Assembly (NCBI GenBank): GCA_934133165.1
Contig: CAKPAW010000003.1
Coordinates: forward strand, 62,001 to 126,000
DNA from: an uncultured Clostridia bacterium
GTDB taxonomy: Bacteria > Bacillota > Clostridia > TANB77 > CAG-508
Direction of reading: 5' to 3'
Length of the DNA stretch: 64,000 bases
In this document: one piece after another, positions 1 through 7,514 of the stretch
How the letters are laid out: the number at the start of each line of letters is the position of its first letter
Position numbering within the stretch: the first letter of the stretch is position 1
Position numbers and translations under genes: made by a program
Notes under the pieces: generated by a model
What the model was told of the DNA's origin: nothing
What the model saw: the letters and a program-made list of their open reading frames with translations, nothing else
Databases searched by the model: none

Positions 1-1
1 T

Positions 2-133
2 AATGAGGCAATTTCAGCACTTCAAGTATTAGGATACAGCAAAAAAGAAATAGAAAAAGCACTTCAAGGAATAAATGAAGAATTAACAGTAGAAGAAATA
101 ATAAAATTAGGATTAAAAAATTTAGCAAGATAA
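2..133 (+). CDS. ruvA: Holliday junction helicase subunit RuvA, C-terminal fragment
   Basis: This is the last 43 codons of a gene entering from the left edge. RuvA binds the four-way Holliday junction and holds RuvB for branch migration. The visible part matches RuvA domain III, the small helical domain that contacts RuvB: it begins NEAISALQVLGYSKKE, the usual EAL.AL.ALGYS pattern, and ends KLGLKNLAR. Only about one fifth of the protein is visible, so the assignment rests on this domain and on the DNA-repair neighbour rarA 166 bp downstream. A palindromic repeat begins immediately after the stop codon. Confidence 0.75.
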   Translation, partial: NEAISALQVLGYSKKEIEKALQGINEELTVEEIIKLGLKNLAR

Positions 134-280
134 ATTTTAGGGACGGGCTTAAAAATTTAAAAAATCAATTTGAAGAATGAATTAAAAAATCAAAATTACT
201 AATTTATGAATTTGAACAGATGTAAAAGATAGAAAATAATTAGATGATGGAAATTAAATTTTTAAGCCCGTCCCTAAAAT
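134..280. repeat. Inverted repeat, GGGACGGGC class, 26-bp arms
   Basis: Two perfect 26-bp arms (134-159 and 255-280) carry the core AGGGACGGGCTTAAAAATTT and its complement, separated by 95 bases of AT-rich sequence with no gene. The same arms recur as a tight hairpin at 4895-4961. The left arm starts directly after the ruvA stop; the right arm ends four bases before the rarA ribosome-binding site. As RNA it could act as a terminator or processing structure between ruvA and rarA. Confidence 0.9.
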
Positions 281-299
281 TAAAAAGGAGATTAAGAAA

Positions 300-1544
300 A
301 TGACGGATTTTAGTAAGCCATTGGCGTACAGAATGAGACCTAAAAATTTAGAAGAATATGTTGGCCAAGAACATATTTTAGGTCAAGATAAAATTTTATA
401 TCGTACAATAAAAGCAGATAGATTATCTAGTATTATTTTGTGGGGACCTCCAGGGTGTGGAAAGACATCATTAGCAAGAGTAATAAGTGAAACTACAAAA
501 TATAAATTTACAAGAATAAATGCTGTAACAGCAGGAGTAGGAGATATTAAAAATGCAATTGCAGAAGCTAGTAATTTACTTTTAAATCCTACAGGAAAAT
601 GCATATTGTTTATAGATGAGATTCATCGCTTTAATAAATTACAACAAGATGCACTTTTACCATATGTAGAAAATGGAACAGTAATTTTAATTGGTGCAAC
701 TACAGAAAATCCTTATTTTGAGGTAAACAAAGCTTTAATATCTCGTTCTATGGTCGTAAAATTAGAACCTTTAACAATAGAAAATATATATACAGTATTA
801 AAAAGAGCATTAGTAGCACCAGAGGGACTTGGAAGTTACAAAATAAAAATAGAAGATGAAACATTAAGAAAAATTGCAGAAGTTGCAAATGGGGATGTAC
901 GTACAGCTTTAAATGGTTTAGAAGTAGCAGTTCTTACTACAAAAATAAATAAAGAAGGTGTTATCGAAATTACACCTCAAATAGCGGCAGACAGTGTGCA
1001 AAACAGAAAAGCGATTTTTGATAAAAATGGAGATAGCCATTATGACAATATTAGTGCATTTATAAAATCAATGAGGGGGTCAGATCCAGATGCTACAGTA
1101 TTTTATTTAGCAAGAGCTATAAATGGAGGGGAAGATCCTATGTTTTTAGCAAGAAGAATTGTTATATGTGCATCTGAAGATGTAGGACTCGCAAATCCAA
1201 ATGCGCTAGTGGTTGCAAATTCTGCAATGCAAGCGGTTCATATGGTAGGAATGCCAGAAGCAAGAATAATTTTATCTGAGGCGGCTTTATATGTAGCGCT
1301 ATCGCCAAAATCAAATTGTTCTTACAATGCAATAAATAAGGCATTAGAAGATGTAAAAAATAAAGATACAGGTGATGTTCCTATGCATATAAGAAATGCA
1401 CCTGCAGAGGGAATGGAACAATTTGGTTATCATGAAGGCTATAAATACCCACATGATTACCCAGGGCATGTAGTAGAACAACAATACTTGCCAGATAAAA
1501 TGTTAGGAACAAAATATTATATAAAAGATGACACAATTGAATAA
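300..1544 (+). CDS. rarA: Replication-associated recombination protein A (RarA/MgsA), AAA+ ATPase
   Basis: RarA is a clamp-loader-like AAA+ ATPase that acts at stalled replication forks. Visible landmarks are Walker A GPPGCGKTS at residues 49-57, Walker B LFIDEIHRF at 103-111, and a sensor-1 region GATTENP near 132-138, followed by the helical lid and the tetramerisation domain. The C-terminal part has the family signature GMPEARIILSEAALYVA and the terminal YKYPHDYPGH block. The 414-residue length is normal for the family. The start is set by AAAGGAG about 9 bases upstream of the ATG. It follows ruvA, so two fork/junction-processing genes are adjacent. Confidence 0.95.
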   Translation: MTDFSKPLAYRMRPKNLEEYVGQEHILGQDKILYRTIKADRLSSIILWGPPGCGKTSLARVISETTKYKFTRINAVTAGVGDIKNAIAEASNLLLNPTGKCILFIDEIHRFNKLQQDALLPYVENGTVILIGATTENPYFEVNKALISRSMVVKLEPLTIENIYTVLKRALVAPEGLGSYKIKIEDETLRKIAEVANGDVRTALNGLEVAVLTTKINKEGVIEITPQIAADSVQNRKAIFDKNGDSHYDNISAFIKSMRGSDPDATVFYLARAINGGEDPMFLARRIVICASEDVGLANPNALVVANSAMQAVHMVGMPEARIILSEAALYVALSPKSNCSYNAINKALEDVKNKDTGDVPMHIRNAPAEGMEQFGYHEGYKYPHDYPGHVVEQQYLPDKMLGTKYYIKDDTIE

Positions 1545-1629
1545 ATTATGTATTAAACTATAGACTAATAGAATAAAATATGTTAATATATAACAACAAT
1601 TTATGGAGGCACCTAAAGGAGGTAGCAAC

Positions 1630-1917
1630 ATGAGTAGGGAGAATGAAGCATATGATTATGTACTTTCACAAGTAGCAACAGAGGTAGATGAACTTTATCG
1701 GTACTACCAGCGTAAAGATAGAACACTAGAAAATGAAGAAGATACAATGAAAGAGTTAGAAATATTAATTGCTAAAAAGTATATTAATGCAACATATATT
1801 TCTGATCTAATGCTTATAGTGGACTATTATGCAAGAAGAGACTATGCAAATTATTTTTATAATTTGCAAAATTACATTCTAAAAATCAGAATATTTCTTG
1901 AAGACTATTCTGAATAA
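1630..1917 (+). CDS. Small conserved-looking hypothetical protein, 95 aa
   Basis: I do not recognise this family. The protein is acidic, soluble, and rich in Tyr, Glu and Leu, with predicted helices throughout (for example DYVLSQVATEVDELYRYYQ) and no signal peptide or membrane segment. An in-frame ATG exists 27 bases upstream at 1603, but the strong AAAGGAGGT lies between the two and points to the ATG at 1630. The gene stands alone after rarA and ends at a clear intrinsic terminator. Function unknown. Confidence 0.7.
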   Translation: MSRENEAYDYVLSQVATEVDELYRYYQRKDRTLENEEDTMKELEILIAKKYINATYISDLMLIVDYYARRDYANYFYNLQNYILKIRIFLEDYSE

Positions 1918-1926
1918 AGCAAAAAG

Positions 1927-1961
1927 AATTTCTAGCAAATGTTATTGCTAGAAATTTTTTT
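1927..1961 (+). terminator. Intrinsic terminator
   Basis: Perfect 11-bp arms AATTTCTAGCA / TGCTAGAAATT with an 8-base loop, followed by a run of T. It ends the small gene at 1630-1917. Confidence 0.85.
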
Positions 1962-1969
1962 GCATAATA

Positions 1970-2010
1970 AAACCTTCTTACAGAATTTATTATTTTCAAT
2001 AAGAAGGTTT
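1970..2010 (-). terminator. Stem-loop downstream of the SPFH gene (probable terminator)
   Basis: Perfect 11-bp arms AAACCTTCTTA / TAAGAAGGTTT around a 19-base loop. It lies just beyond the stop of the minus-strand SPFH gene. The T run on that strand is short, so it is a weaker terminator call than its neighbour. Confidence 0.6.
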
Positions 2011-2032
2011 ATTATAATATATTTAATTTTTA

Positions 2033-2965
2033 TTATTCTTTATCTTTTTTTGAAGACTTTTTATCATCTTTCATAACTTCTTTAATAGCACCTAGGCTAC
2101 CTAAAGCTGTTGTGGCATCAAATGGGATAAATACCTTATTTGCATCTCCATTTGCAACTTCTTTTAATGCTTCTAATGATTTTAATTGAACTAATTTATC
2201 ATCAGGATTTGCTTTCATCATTGCATCATATACCATATGTATTTCTTCAGCTTTTGCTTCAGCAACTTTTTTAATAGCTTCGGCTTCACCGGCTGCTCTT
2301 CTTATTTTAGCTTCTTTATCAGCTTCAGCTTCTAATATAGCAGCTTCTTTTTTACCTTCTGCAAGAGTTATAGCAGATTGTCTTTCACCTTCTGCTTGTA
2401 AAATTAAAGCTCTTTTATTTCTTTCTGCATTCATTTGTTTTTCCATTGCATCTCTAATGTCTGCAGGTGGAGTAATATCTTTAATTTCAACTCTATCTAT
2501 TTTACAACCCCATTGATCTGTTGCTTCGTCTAGAATAACTCTTAATTTATCGTTAATAGCGTCTCTAGAACTAAATGTTTCATCTAAATCCATTTTACCA
2601 ACAATGTCACGAATTGTTGTAATTGCTAGGTATTCAATACCTTTCTTTAAACTTTGAATTTCATATACTGCTTTTGCAGGGTCTGTAATTTTATAAAATA
2701 CAACTGTATCAATTGTAATTGTAACGTTATCTTTTGTAATAACACCTTGTGGTGGGATGTCCATAGTTTGTTGTTTTAAACTTACAACACTACGTACATG
2801 ATCGAAAAATGGTATTATAATAGTTAAACCAGCATCAGCTATTTTATGAAATTTACCAAGTCTTTCAATAATATAAACCTCTGATTGTTTAACAATTTTG
2901 ATTGTTTTACATGCAATTATTAAAATAATAACTAGTATAACAATTAAAGCTATAATTCCTTCCAT
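2033..2965 (-). CDS. SPFH/band-7 (stomatin/QmcA-like) membrane protein
   Basis: SPFH proteins form membrane-associated oligomeric scaffolds, often linked to membrane microdomains and protease control. The 310-residue protein has one N-terminal membrane anchor (about residues 3-20, ALIVILVIILIIA), then an SPFH domain with the typical EVYIIERLGKF and D...P...VITKDNV blocks, then a long Ala/Glu/Lys coiled coil (about 180-255, with AEGERQSAI and AEADKEAKIRRA). The tail is lysine-rich and acidic. AAAGGAGG precedes the ATG. It lies 78 bases downstream of nfeD on the same strand, the classic stomatin/NfeD pairing, so the two products probably act together in the membrane. Confidence 0.92.
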   Translation of the reverse strand: MEGIIALIVILVIILIIACKTIKIVKQSEVYIIERLGKFHKIADAGLTIIIPFFDHVRSVVSLKQQTMDIPPQGVITKDNVTITIDTVVFYKITDPAKAVYEIQSLKKGIEYLAITTIRDIVGKMDLDETFSSRDAINDKLRVILDEATDQWGCKIDRVEIKDITPPADIRDAMEKQMNAERNKRALILQAEGERQSAITLAEGKKEAAILEAEADKEAKIRRAAGEAEAIKKVAEAKAEEIHMVYDAMMKANPDDKLVQLKSLEALKEVANGDANKVFIPFDATTALGSLGAIKEVMKDDKKSSKKDKE

Positions 2966-3043
2966 AAATTTTCCTCCTTTAAAATATATAATATAAACAT
3001 TTCTTTAAAATAAATATAAAATGCTTATTTTAAAATTAATAAC

Positions 3044-3490
3044 TTATTTAATAGCTTCAATTTTAATAGGTTGAACAACAGCTTTTACTCCGTCAATTTC
3101 TAAAACTTCAACTTGTGTTCCTTTTTCAATAAAAGAATCATCAAATGTTTTTGCTGACCACACTTCATTTTCAACTTTAATTTGACCAACCAAAAATTTT
3201 GGATTAATGTCTTGTGTAACTAAAGCTTTTTTTCCAATAATTGAAAAAGCATTAGTGGCTACTTTTTTATCCTTTTTAGTGAATTTTTCTACAAAAGGTT
3301 TTGTAAAAAAGATAAGCAAAGTAGAAGTTGCAACAAAAACTATTGATTGTAGCCATAAGTTACCTGGGCAAATAAGACTAACTAACATTGTAATTAAAGC
3401 TCCTATTCCAAACCAAAATACAAAAAAGCCAACTGTTATCATTTCAATAACAAAACAAATGCCAGCTATAATTAGCCATATATACCACAT
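3044..3490 (-). CDS. NfeD family membrane protein
   Basis: Short NfeD-type protein of 148 aa: a hydrophobic N-terminal half with about three membrane segments (WYIWLIIAGICFVIEM; FFVFWFGIGALITMLVSLI; SIVFVATSTLLIFF) and a C-terminal OB-fold, with the usual GKKALV...GQIKV...W.A and VEVLEIDGVKAVVQP strands. A longer frame opens at 3520, but AGGAGG lies between the two starts and directly precedes the ATG at 3490. A -10-like TATAAT (3525-3530 on the opposite strand) also puts transcription start close to the longer frame's first codon. NfeD proteins partner SPFH proteins such as the one encoded next. Confidence 0.9.
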   Translation of the reverse strand: MWYIWLIIAGICFVIEMITVGFFVFWFGIGALITMLVSLICPGNLWLQSIVFVATSTLLIFFTKPFVEKFTKKDKKVATNAFSIIGKKALVTQDINPKFLVGQIKVENEVWSAKTFDDSFIEKGTQVEVLEIDGVKAVVQPIKIEAIK

Positions 3491-3585
3491 AGCAAAACCT
3501 CCTAAAATTTTAACTAACAATATTATTATACTATAGAAACTGGAAAAAATAAAGAGATTTAGGAAAAAATACTATAAAATAAAAA

Positions 3586-3618
3586 TTAAAGAGAAAGCAA
3601 TTTATGCTTTCTCTTTAA
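3586..3618 (-). terminator. Intrinsic terminator overlapping the end of the 78-aa gene
   Basis: Perfect 14-bp arms (TTAAAGAGAAAGCA and its complement) with a 5-base loop, followed on the minus strand by AATTTTTATTTT. The 3' arm includes the last codons and stop of the gene at 3602-3838. Confidence 0.85.
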
Positions 3619-3838
3619 TCATTTGCTTAATTTTTCCCTCCAAGGCCTGATATTGCCTAGAGTATTCGGCACATTCCTCATATGCTTCTAAACGAGCATC
3701 CATGTCAGGAGAATCAGGAATTACTGGAGGTTCTCCAAGGATATCTTTTGGAGTGAAAAGATTACCGGTTGTTAAATATCTAGTACGTAATTCAACAAAC
3801 CGGATGTCAATAGGATTTGACAAAGTTGTATTACTCAT
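3602..3838 (-). CDS. Small hypothetical protein, 78 aa
   Basis: Not recognised. The product is soluble, with a Pro-rich centre (EPPVIPDSPDMDARLEAY) and a charged helical C-terminus (QYQALEGKIKQMIKEKA). AAGGAGGG lies at good spacing before the ATG and a strong terminator overlaps its 3' end, so it looks like a real single-gene transcript. Its codons include CCG, CGG-type and GGC triplets that the neighbouring housekeeping genes mostly avoid, a style shared with the small genes at 39964, 40385 and 44900. That may indicate recent acquisition. Confidence 0.65.
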   Translation of the reverse strand: MSNTTLSNPIDIRFVELRTRYLTTGNLFTPKDILGEPPVIPDSPDMDARLEAYEECAEYSRQYQALEGKIKQMIKEKA

Positions 3839-3952
3839 AAAGTAGAACCCTCCTTAAATAAAATAATATTAATAGATAAATAAATTATAACATAAATTAA
3901 CATAAAAGTCAAAACAGCGGAAAATAATTTTGATTTTGTATGAATGATATGC

Positions 3953-4127
3953 GAAAATGTCCCATTTATGCCGAGAAACCTTATTGAATTTGAGTAATCT
4001 TTTGGTATGCTTTTGAAGCTCAAAGCATTTATTCCATTGGGTTTGAGCAAAAATAGGTTTCCAAAGGATTAGAGGCTCAAAGTCAATAAGGAAATTGGAA
4101 TAAATGGATCATTTTTAGGACATTTTC
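3953..4127. repeat. Imperfect long inverted repeat (foldback) in an otherwise empty intergenic region
   Basis: The 470-base gap between the minus-strand small gene and the HAD gene holds no convincing gene. It does contain two imperfect arms that begin and end with GAAAATGTCC / GGACATTTTC and share blocks such as CATTTAT, CCTTATTGA, TTTGAG and TAATC...TTTGG in inverted order, with a central portion that also folds back. It resembles a decayed palindromic or MITE-like element, or the template of a structured RNA. Confidence 0.65.
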
Positions 4128-4246
4128 TCATTTCTTTCACATTAAGAGCTTATGTAAGACTAAATTCAATTTACTACTTTTATAATTGCATTTACTTTTT
4201 TATTTCAGGGGCCAAAAAAAATACTTGAAATTTATTTTATAAAGTC

Positions 4247-4273
4247 TTGACGAAATCAATATTTAAATATAAT
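4247..4273 (+). promoter_or_regulatory. Probable promoter of the HAD phosphatase gene
   Basis: TTGACG (4247-4252) and TATAAT (4268-4273) are separated by 15 bases; a TAATAT two bases later gives 17. It lies 36 bases before the start codon. Confidence 0.6.
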
Positions 4274-4308
4274 ATGAAAATATAATAATAAAAAGAGAGG
4301 TAAAATTG

Positions 4309-4896
4309 ATGAGAATAGGAATTGATATTGATGGAGTATTAACAGACATGGAAAAATTTTTGGCAGATTATGGTTCAAAATATTGTATAGAAAACAATTT
4401 GCCAGTTAATATTAAAGAAATAGAATATGATGAGTTTAAAACTTTTAATTGGACAGAAGAACAAGGAATAAAATTTTGGAATGAATACATTATATATTAT
4501 GCTACAAAGTATCCAGCTAGAGAATTTGCATCAGAAATAATAAAAAAATTAAAAGAAGAAGGTCATGAAATTTATATAACTACTGCAAGAAACGATTACG
4601 GAGTTCCAAAAGAATATATAGGAAAAATGAGAGGAGAAATAGTAACTAAATGGCTAGAAGAAAATGAAATTCCATATGACAAAATAATATACACAGAAGG
4701 AAGTAAATTGCCATATGTAGTAGGAAATTATATAGAATTGATGATAGAAGATTCTCCAGAAAACATAAAAGAAATATCAAGTAAAGTACCAACATTTTGT
4801 TATAATTGTTTATATAATAAAGATATAGAAGGCGAGAATATTACAAGAGTTTATAGTTGGTATGATATATATGATAAAATAAAGAAAATGTTTTAA
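4309..4896 (+). CDS. HAD-superfamily phosphatase, NT5C/YqfW-like (putative deoxyribonucleotidase)
   Basis: A HAD-type phosphatase of 195 aa. Motif I is DIDGVLTD at residues 5-12, with the Asp nucleophile and the Asp two residues later. Motif II/III candidates are ITTARND and a conserved Lys region, and motif IV is LMIEDSPENI. The length and layout match the 5'(3')-deoxyribonucleotidase-like HAD proteins (COG5663-type), which may dephosphorylate pyrimidine deoxynucleotides; substrate is not shown here. A TTG sits one codon upstream, but the ATG at 4309 has better spacing from GAGAGG. The stop codon runs into the GGGACGGGC palindrome that follows. Confidence 0.8.
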   Translation: MRIGIDIDGVLTDMEKFLADYGSKYCIENNLPVNIKEIEYDEFKTFNWTEEQGIKFWNEYIIYYATKYPAREFASEIIKKLKEEGHEIYITTARNDYGVPKEYIGKMRGEIVTKWLEENEIPYDKIIYTEGSKLPYVVGNYIELMIEDSPENIKEISSKVPTFCYNCLYNKDIEGENITRVYSWYDIYDKIKKMF

Positions 4897-4961
4897 ATTT
4901 TAGGGACGGGCTTAAAAATTTAATTTTGTTTTTTAAATTTTTAAGCCCGTCCCTAAAATTT
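4895..4961. repeat. Palindromic hairpin, GGGACGGGC class, 29-bp arms
   Basis: A perfect 29-bp stem (4895-4923 with 4933-4961) and a 9-base loop. The arms contain the same core as the repeat at 134-280. It fills the space between the convergent HAD gene and spoVAE, overlaps the HAD stop codon, and would serve as a bidirectional terminator. Confidence 0.92.
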
Positions 4962-4973
4962 AATCTTTAAGAT

Positions 4974-5360
4974 TTATTGTTTTTTCATTTTAGGTTTTGC
5001 AATTAAAGAAGCAATATAACCAAAGAAAACAGCAGCAGCGATTCCACCAGCAGATGCTTTAACACCACCTATAAAAGCACCAAGTAAGCTATTTTCTTTA
5101 ACGGCTTCTAAAGTTCCTTTAGCAAGATTTGCACCAAAACCAGTAAGAGGAACAGTAGCACCACAGCCAGCAAAATCAATAATATATTTATAAATTCCAA
5201 GTCCACCAAGAATAACTCCAGTTGTAACGAAAACAACTAAAATTCTTGCAGGCGTAAGTTTGGTTTTATCTATTAAAATTTGACCAATTATACAAATAAC
5301 ACCGCCAACAATAAAACAGCGAAGTAATTGCATAAAATCAATACTTTGTAAAAACTCCAT
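4974..5360 (-). CDS. spoVAE: Stage V sporulation protein AE
   Basis: SpoVAE is a small membrane component of the SpoVA channel that moves calcium-dipicolinate into the forespore and out on germination. The 128-residue protein is strongly hydrophobic with several membrane segments (LLRCFIVGGVICIIGQ; ARILVVFVTTGVILGGLG; a last segment near GIAAAVFFGYIASLI) and the conserved GCGATVPLTGFGANLAKG region. AAAGGAG precedes the ATG. It is the last gene of the dodecin-spoVAC-spoVAD-spoVAE operon, separated from spoVAD by 65 bases that hold a palindromic repeat. Confidence 0.95.
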   Translation of the reverse strand: MEFLQSIDFMQLLRCFIVGGVICIIGQILIDKTKLTPARILVVFVTTGVILGGLGIYKYIIDFAGCGATVPLTGFGANLAKGTLEAVKENSLLGAFIGGVKASAGGIAAAVFFGYIASLIAKPKMKKQ

Positions 5361-5382
5361 AAAAACTCCTTTCTAAAAAGCT

Positions 5383-5423
5383 CCAAAAGGGACGTTTCCA
5401 AAAGGTAGGTCTGTCCCTTTTGG
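5383..5423. repeat. Palindromic element, GGGACGTTTCC class
   Basis: Terminal arms CCAAAAGGGAC / GTCCCTTTTGG are perfect. The element carries the class body GGGACGTTTCC...GTCTGTCCC. It fills the spoVAD-spoVAE intergenic gap, so the spoVA transcript should contain this stem-loop. Confidence 0.9.
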
Positions 5424-5425
5424 TA

Positions 5426-6430
5426 TCAATTTTCAATTGCTATAGCATGTGCAATTCCTGGAATAGATTCACCTTGTTGTGCAGAAGTAGAATTTGTAAG
5501 GGCACCAGTAGCGATTAATAAAATCTTATTTATTTTTTTATCTCGTAATTGCTTAAAAAAGTAACCAGAAAATACAGTACCTATGCATGCACATCCACTA
5601 CCACCACTATGAGTATCTTGTTTTGATTTATCAAAAATTAATACTCCGCAATCATCATAATTTCCATTTATATTATAACCTTTGTTTTTACATAAGTCTT
5701 GTACTATTTCTTTTCCAATATGACCTAAGTCACCTGTAACAATTGCATCATAGTAACTTGGCTTTCTGCCTGTGTCTTCGAGATGAGTAATTAGTGTATC
5801 AAAAGCGGCAGGGGCCATTGCAGCGCCCATATTATTTGCATCTTTTATTCCCATGTCTACAATTTTACCAGGGGTAATATGTGTTATAAAAGGTCCATTC
5901 CCGTTAGCAGATAGAACTGCTGCGCCTGAACCAGTTACTGTCCATTGCGAAGTAGGAGGTCTTTGATTTCCTAATTCTAAAGGAAATCTAAATTGTTTTT
6001 CAGCACTGCAAAAGTGACTAGATGTAGCACACAAAACATTTGTAGCGGCTTTGCTATCTATAAAAACACTACCTAAACACATGCTCTCAACAAAAGTAGA
6101 ACAAGCACCAAAGACTCCAAAGAATGGAATATTTAATTCTCGTAATCCAAAGCTAGAAGAAATACATTGATTTAATAAATCTCCTGCAAAACAAAAATCA
6201 ATTTGATTACTAGGAATTTGTGATTTTGAAATAGCCATATTAACAGTTTCTTTTATAATTTTGCTTTCAGCTTTCTCCCAAGTTTTTTCACCCCAGAATT
6301 CGTCATCTAAACATTTGTCAAAATATCCAGCCATAGGACCTTGAGCTTCTTTAGGACCTACAATTGAAGCTGTTTCAACAATAGTTGGTGGAGCATCAAA
6401 ACGAATAGTTTGCTTTCCAATTTTATTCAT
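5426..6430 (-). CDS. spoVAD: Stage V sporulation protein AD
   Basis: SpoVAD is the soluble, thiolase-fold component of the SpoVA complex, known to bind dipicolinic acid. The 334-residue length is normal. Family landmarks include an N-terminal GKQTIRF block, FGVFGACSTFVESM (the thiolase-like Cys region), SHFCSAEKQFRFPLELGNQRPPTSQ around residues 137-160, VTGDLGHIGKE, and HSGGSGCACIGTVFSGY near the C-terminus. AAAGGAT precedes the ATG. The order spoVAC-spoVAD-spoVAE is the clostridial core arrangement. Confidence 0.96.
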   Translation of the reverse strand: MNKIGKQTIRFDAPPTIVETASIVGPKEAQGPMAGYFDKCLDDEFWGEKTWEKAESKIIKETVNMAISKSQIPSNQIDFCFAGDLLNQCISSSFGLRELNIPFFGVFGACSTFVESMCLGSVFIDSKAATNVLCATSSHFCSAEKQFRFPLELGNQRPPTSQWTVTGSGAAVLSANGNGPFITHITPGKIVDMGIKDANNMGAAMAPAAFDTLITHLEDTGRKPSYYDAIVTGDLGHIGKEIVQDLCKNKGYNINGNYDDCGVLIFDKSKQDTHSGGSGCACIGTVFSGYFFKQLRDKKINKILLIATGALTNSTSAQQGESIPGIAHAIAIEN

Positions 6431-6498
6431 AAAATTATCATCCTTTCTGTGTATTTTTACAAAATGTTAATTAAAACATTTTAATGAAATAGTAAAAT

Positions 6499-6942
6499 TT
6501 ATTGAAATAAAGTAGCGATAATTCCAACTATAACTGCTGTTGAAATACCAAATACTAAAACTGGTCCTGCTACTGTAAACATTTTTCCACCAACACCCAT
6601 AACATATCCTTCAGATTTATATTCTATAGCAGGAGAAACAATAGAATTAGCAAAACCTGTAATAGGTACAAGAGAGCCTGCACCTGCAAATTTACCTATT
6701 TTATTAAAAATATTAAGTCCAGTTAAAAATGCTGAAATTCCAATTAAAACGATAGATACAACAGTATTCGAATTAGCTACATCCATTCCTTTAAATTTGC
6801 AAAAATCAAAAATTATTTGTCCAATAGAACAAATAAGGCCACCTACCCAAAATGCATTAAAGCAATTCTTTAAAATAGGTGAATTAGGTGATTTCTTTTC
6901 AACATATTTATTATATTCTTCAGGAGTTTCAATAGGATTCAT
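6499..6942 (-). CDS. spoVAC: Stage V sporulation protein AC
   Basis: SpoVAC is the membrane protein thought to form the mechanosensitive part of the SpoVA dipicolinate channel. The 147-residue product has an N-terminal cytosolic stretch with FNAFWVGGLICSIGQ, then membrane segments, the conserved SLVPITGFANSIVSPAIEYKSEG-type loop (about 95-117) and a final hydrophobic segment. A GTG three codons upstream is possible, but it sits only two bases from AAAGGA, so I take the ATG at 6942. It begins 24 bases after the dodecin gene and continues into spoVAD. Confidence 0.93.
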   Translation of the reverse strand: MNPIETPEEYNKYVEKKSPNSPILKNCFNAFWVGGLICSIGQIIFDFCKFKGMDVANSNTVVSIVLIGISAFLTGLNIFNKIGKFAGAGSLVPITGFANSIVSPAIEYKSEGYVMGVGGKMFTVAGPVLVFGISTAVIVGIIATLFQ

Positions 6943-6965
6943 ATATATCACTATCCTTTCTTTTA

Positions 6966-7172
6966 TTAATCTCTATCACGATCAATAGTAAAAGCTAAAT
7001 CTAACTCAACATAGTATTCAGCTATTTTCTTACCATTAATTTTAGCTGTTTGGTCTAAAATTTTAACACTAGTTAAATAATCAATTGTTTTAGAAGCCTC
7101 AGCTACTGTTTGTACTATTGCATCTTTCCAAGATACAGTAGATACACCTGTTACATGAAGATGTTTTTCCAT
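6966..7172 (-). CDS. Dodecin family flavin-binding protein
   Basis: Dodecins are about 70-residue proteins that form hollow dodecamers and store or buffer flavins. The 68-aa product matches along its length: SWKDAIVQTVAEASKTI near the middle, VKILDQTAKINGKKIAEYYV, and a final beta strand LAFTIDRD. A frame opening at 7196 contains the AAAGGAT ribosome-binding site inside it, so translation should start at the ATG at 7172. The gene is the first of the spoVA transcript and sits behind a sigma-G-like promoter. That suggests, but does not prove, forespore expression. Confidence 0.88.
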   Translation of the reverse strand: MEKHLHVTGVSTVSWKDAIVQTVAEASKTIDYLTSVKILDQTAKINGKKIAEYYVELDLAFTIDRDRD

Positions 7173-7208
7173 TTTTATATCAATCCTTTCATTCATTTTT
7201 TCTTTTTA

Positions 7209-7238
7209 TATAATTTCCTAAAAATTGAAAAATATACA
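7209..7238 (-). promoter_or_regulatory. Candidate sigma-G promoter of the dodecin-spoVA operon
   Basis: On the minus strand, TGTATA (7233-7238) is followed after exactly 17 bases by AATTATA (7209-7215). This fits the sigma-G pattern of a GNATA-type -35 and an xATxxTA -10. Spacing to the AAAGGAT and ATG at 7172 is right. spoVA operons are known sigma-G targets, which supports the call. Confidence 0.55.
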
Positions 7239-7244
7239 AATATT

Positions 7245-7419
7245 TTTGACGCGTTGGGGACGTTTCTTTTTGCGTCAGGCTCCATTAGAGATGTTTTCAA
7301 AAGGTTAATATGTCCATTTTGGTATATAAAACACCAAATAATATATATACTCTTATTCAACTCGTGGTTGACGCAAAAGGAGTTTATGACGCAAAAAGAA
7401 ACGTTCCCAACGCGTCAAA
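7245..7419. repeat. Composite inverted repeat, TGACGC class, with an internal decayed copy of the GGGACGTTTCC class
   Basis: Arms of 33 bp (7245-7277 and 7387-7419) carry TGACGCGTTGGGGACGTTTC and its complement with one mismatch. Inside, at about 7283-7323, is a degraded version of the other class (AGATGTTTTC...GTTAATATGTCCATTTTGG). It lies between divergent promoters for the spoVA operon and the GH18 gene. It appears to be one element landed in or near another. Confidence 0.88.
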
Positions 7420-7447
7420 AAATAAATCGAAAAATAAGTGAAAAAAA

Positions 7448-7476
7448 CTTGAAAAGTAAAAAAAGATAAGATAATA
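7448..7476 (+). promoter_or_regulatory. Probable promoter of the GH18 gene
   Basis: TTGAAA (7448-7453), 17 bases, then TAATAT (7471-7476), 38 bases before the chosen start codon. Confidence 0.55.
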
Positions 7477-7514
7477 TAGATATGTATATTAAAAAGAGAA
7501 AATGGAGAGTTAAT

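Noticed and set aside
3835..4050. 71-aa minus-strand frame with a hydrophobic stretch
   Set aside because: It runs through the foldback repeat, lacks a ribosome-binding site, and overlaps the translation start region of the real 78-aa gene.
7110..7469. 119-aa plus-strand frame opposite the dodecin gene
   Set aside because: It is antisense to a recognised gene and then crosses a palindromic repeat; the protein has no familiar features.
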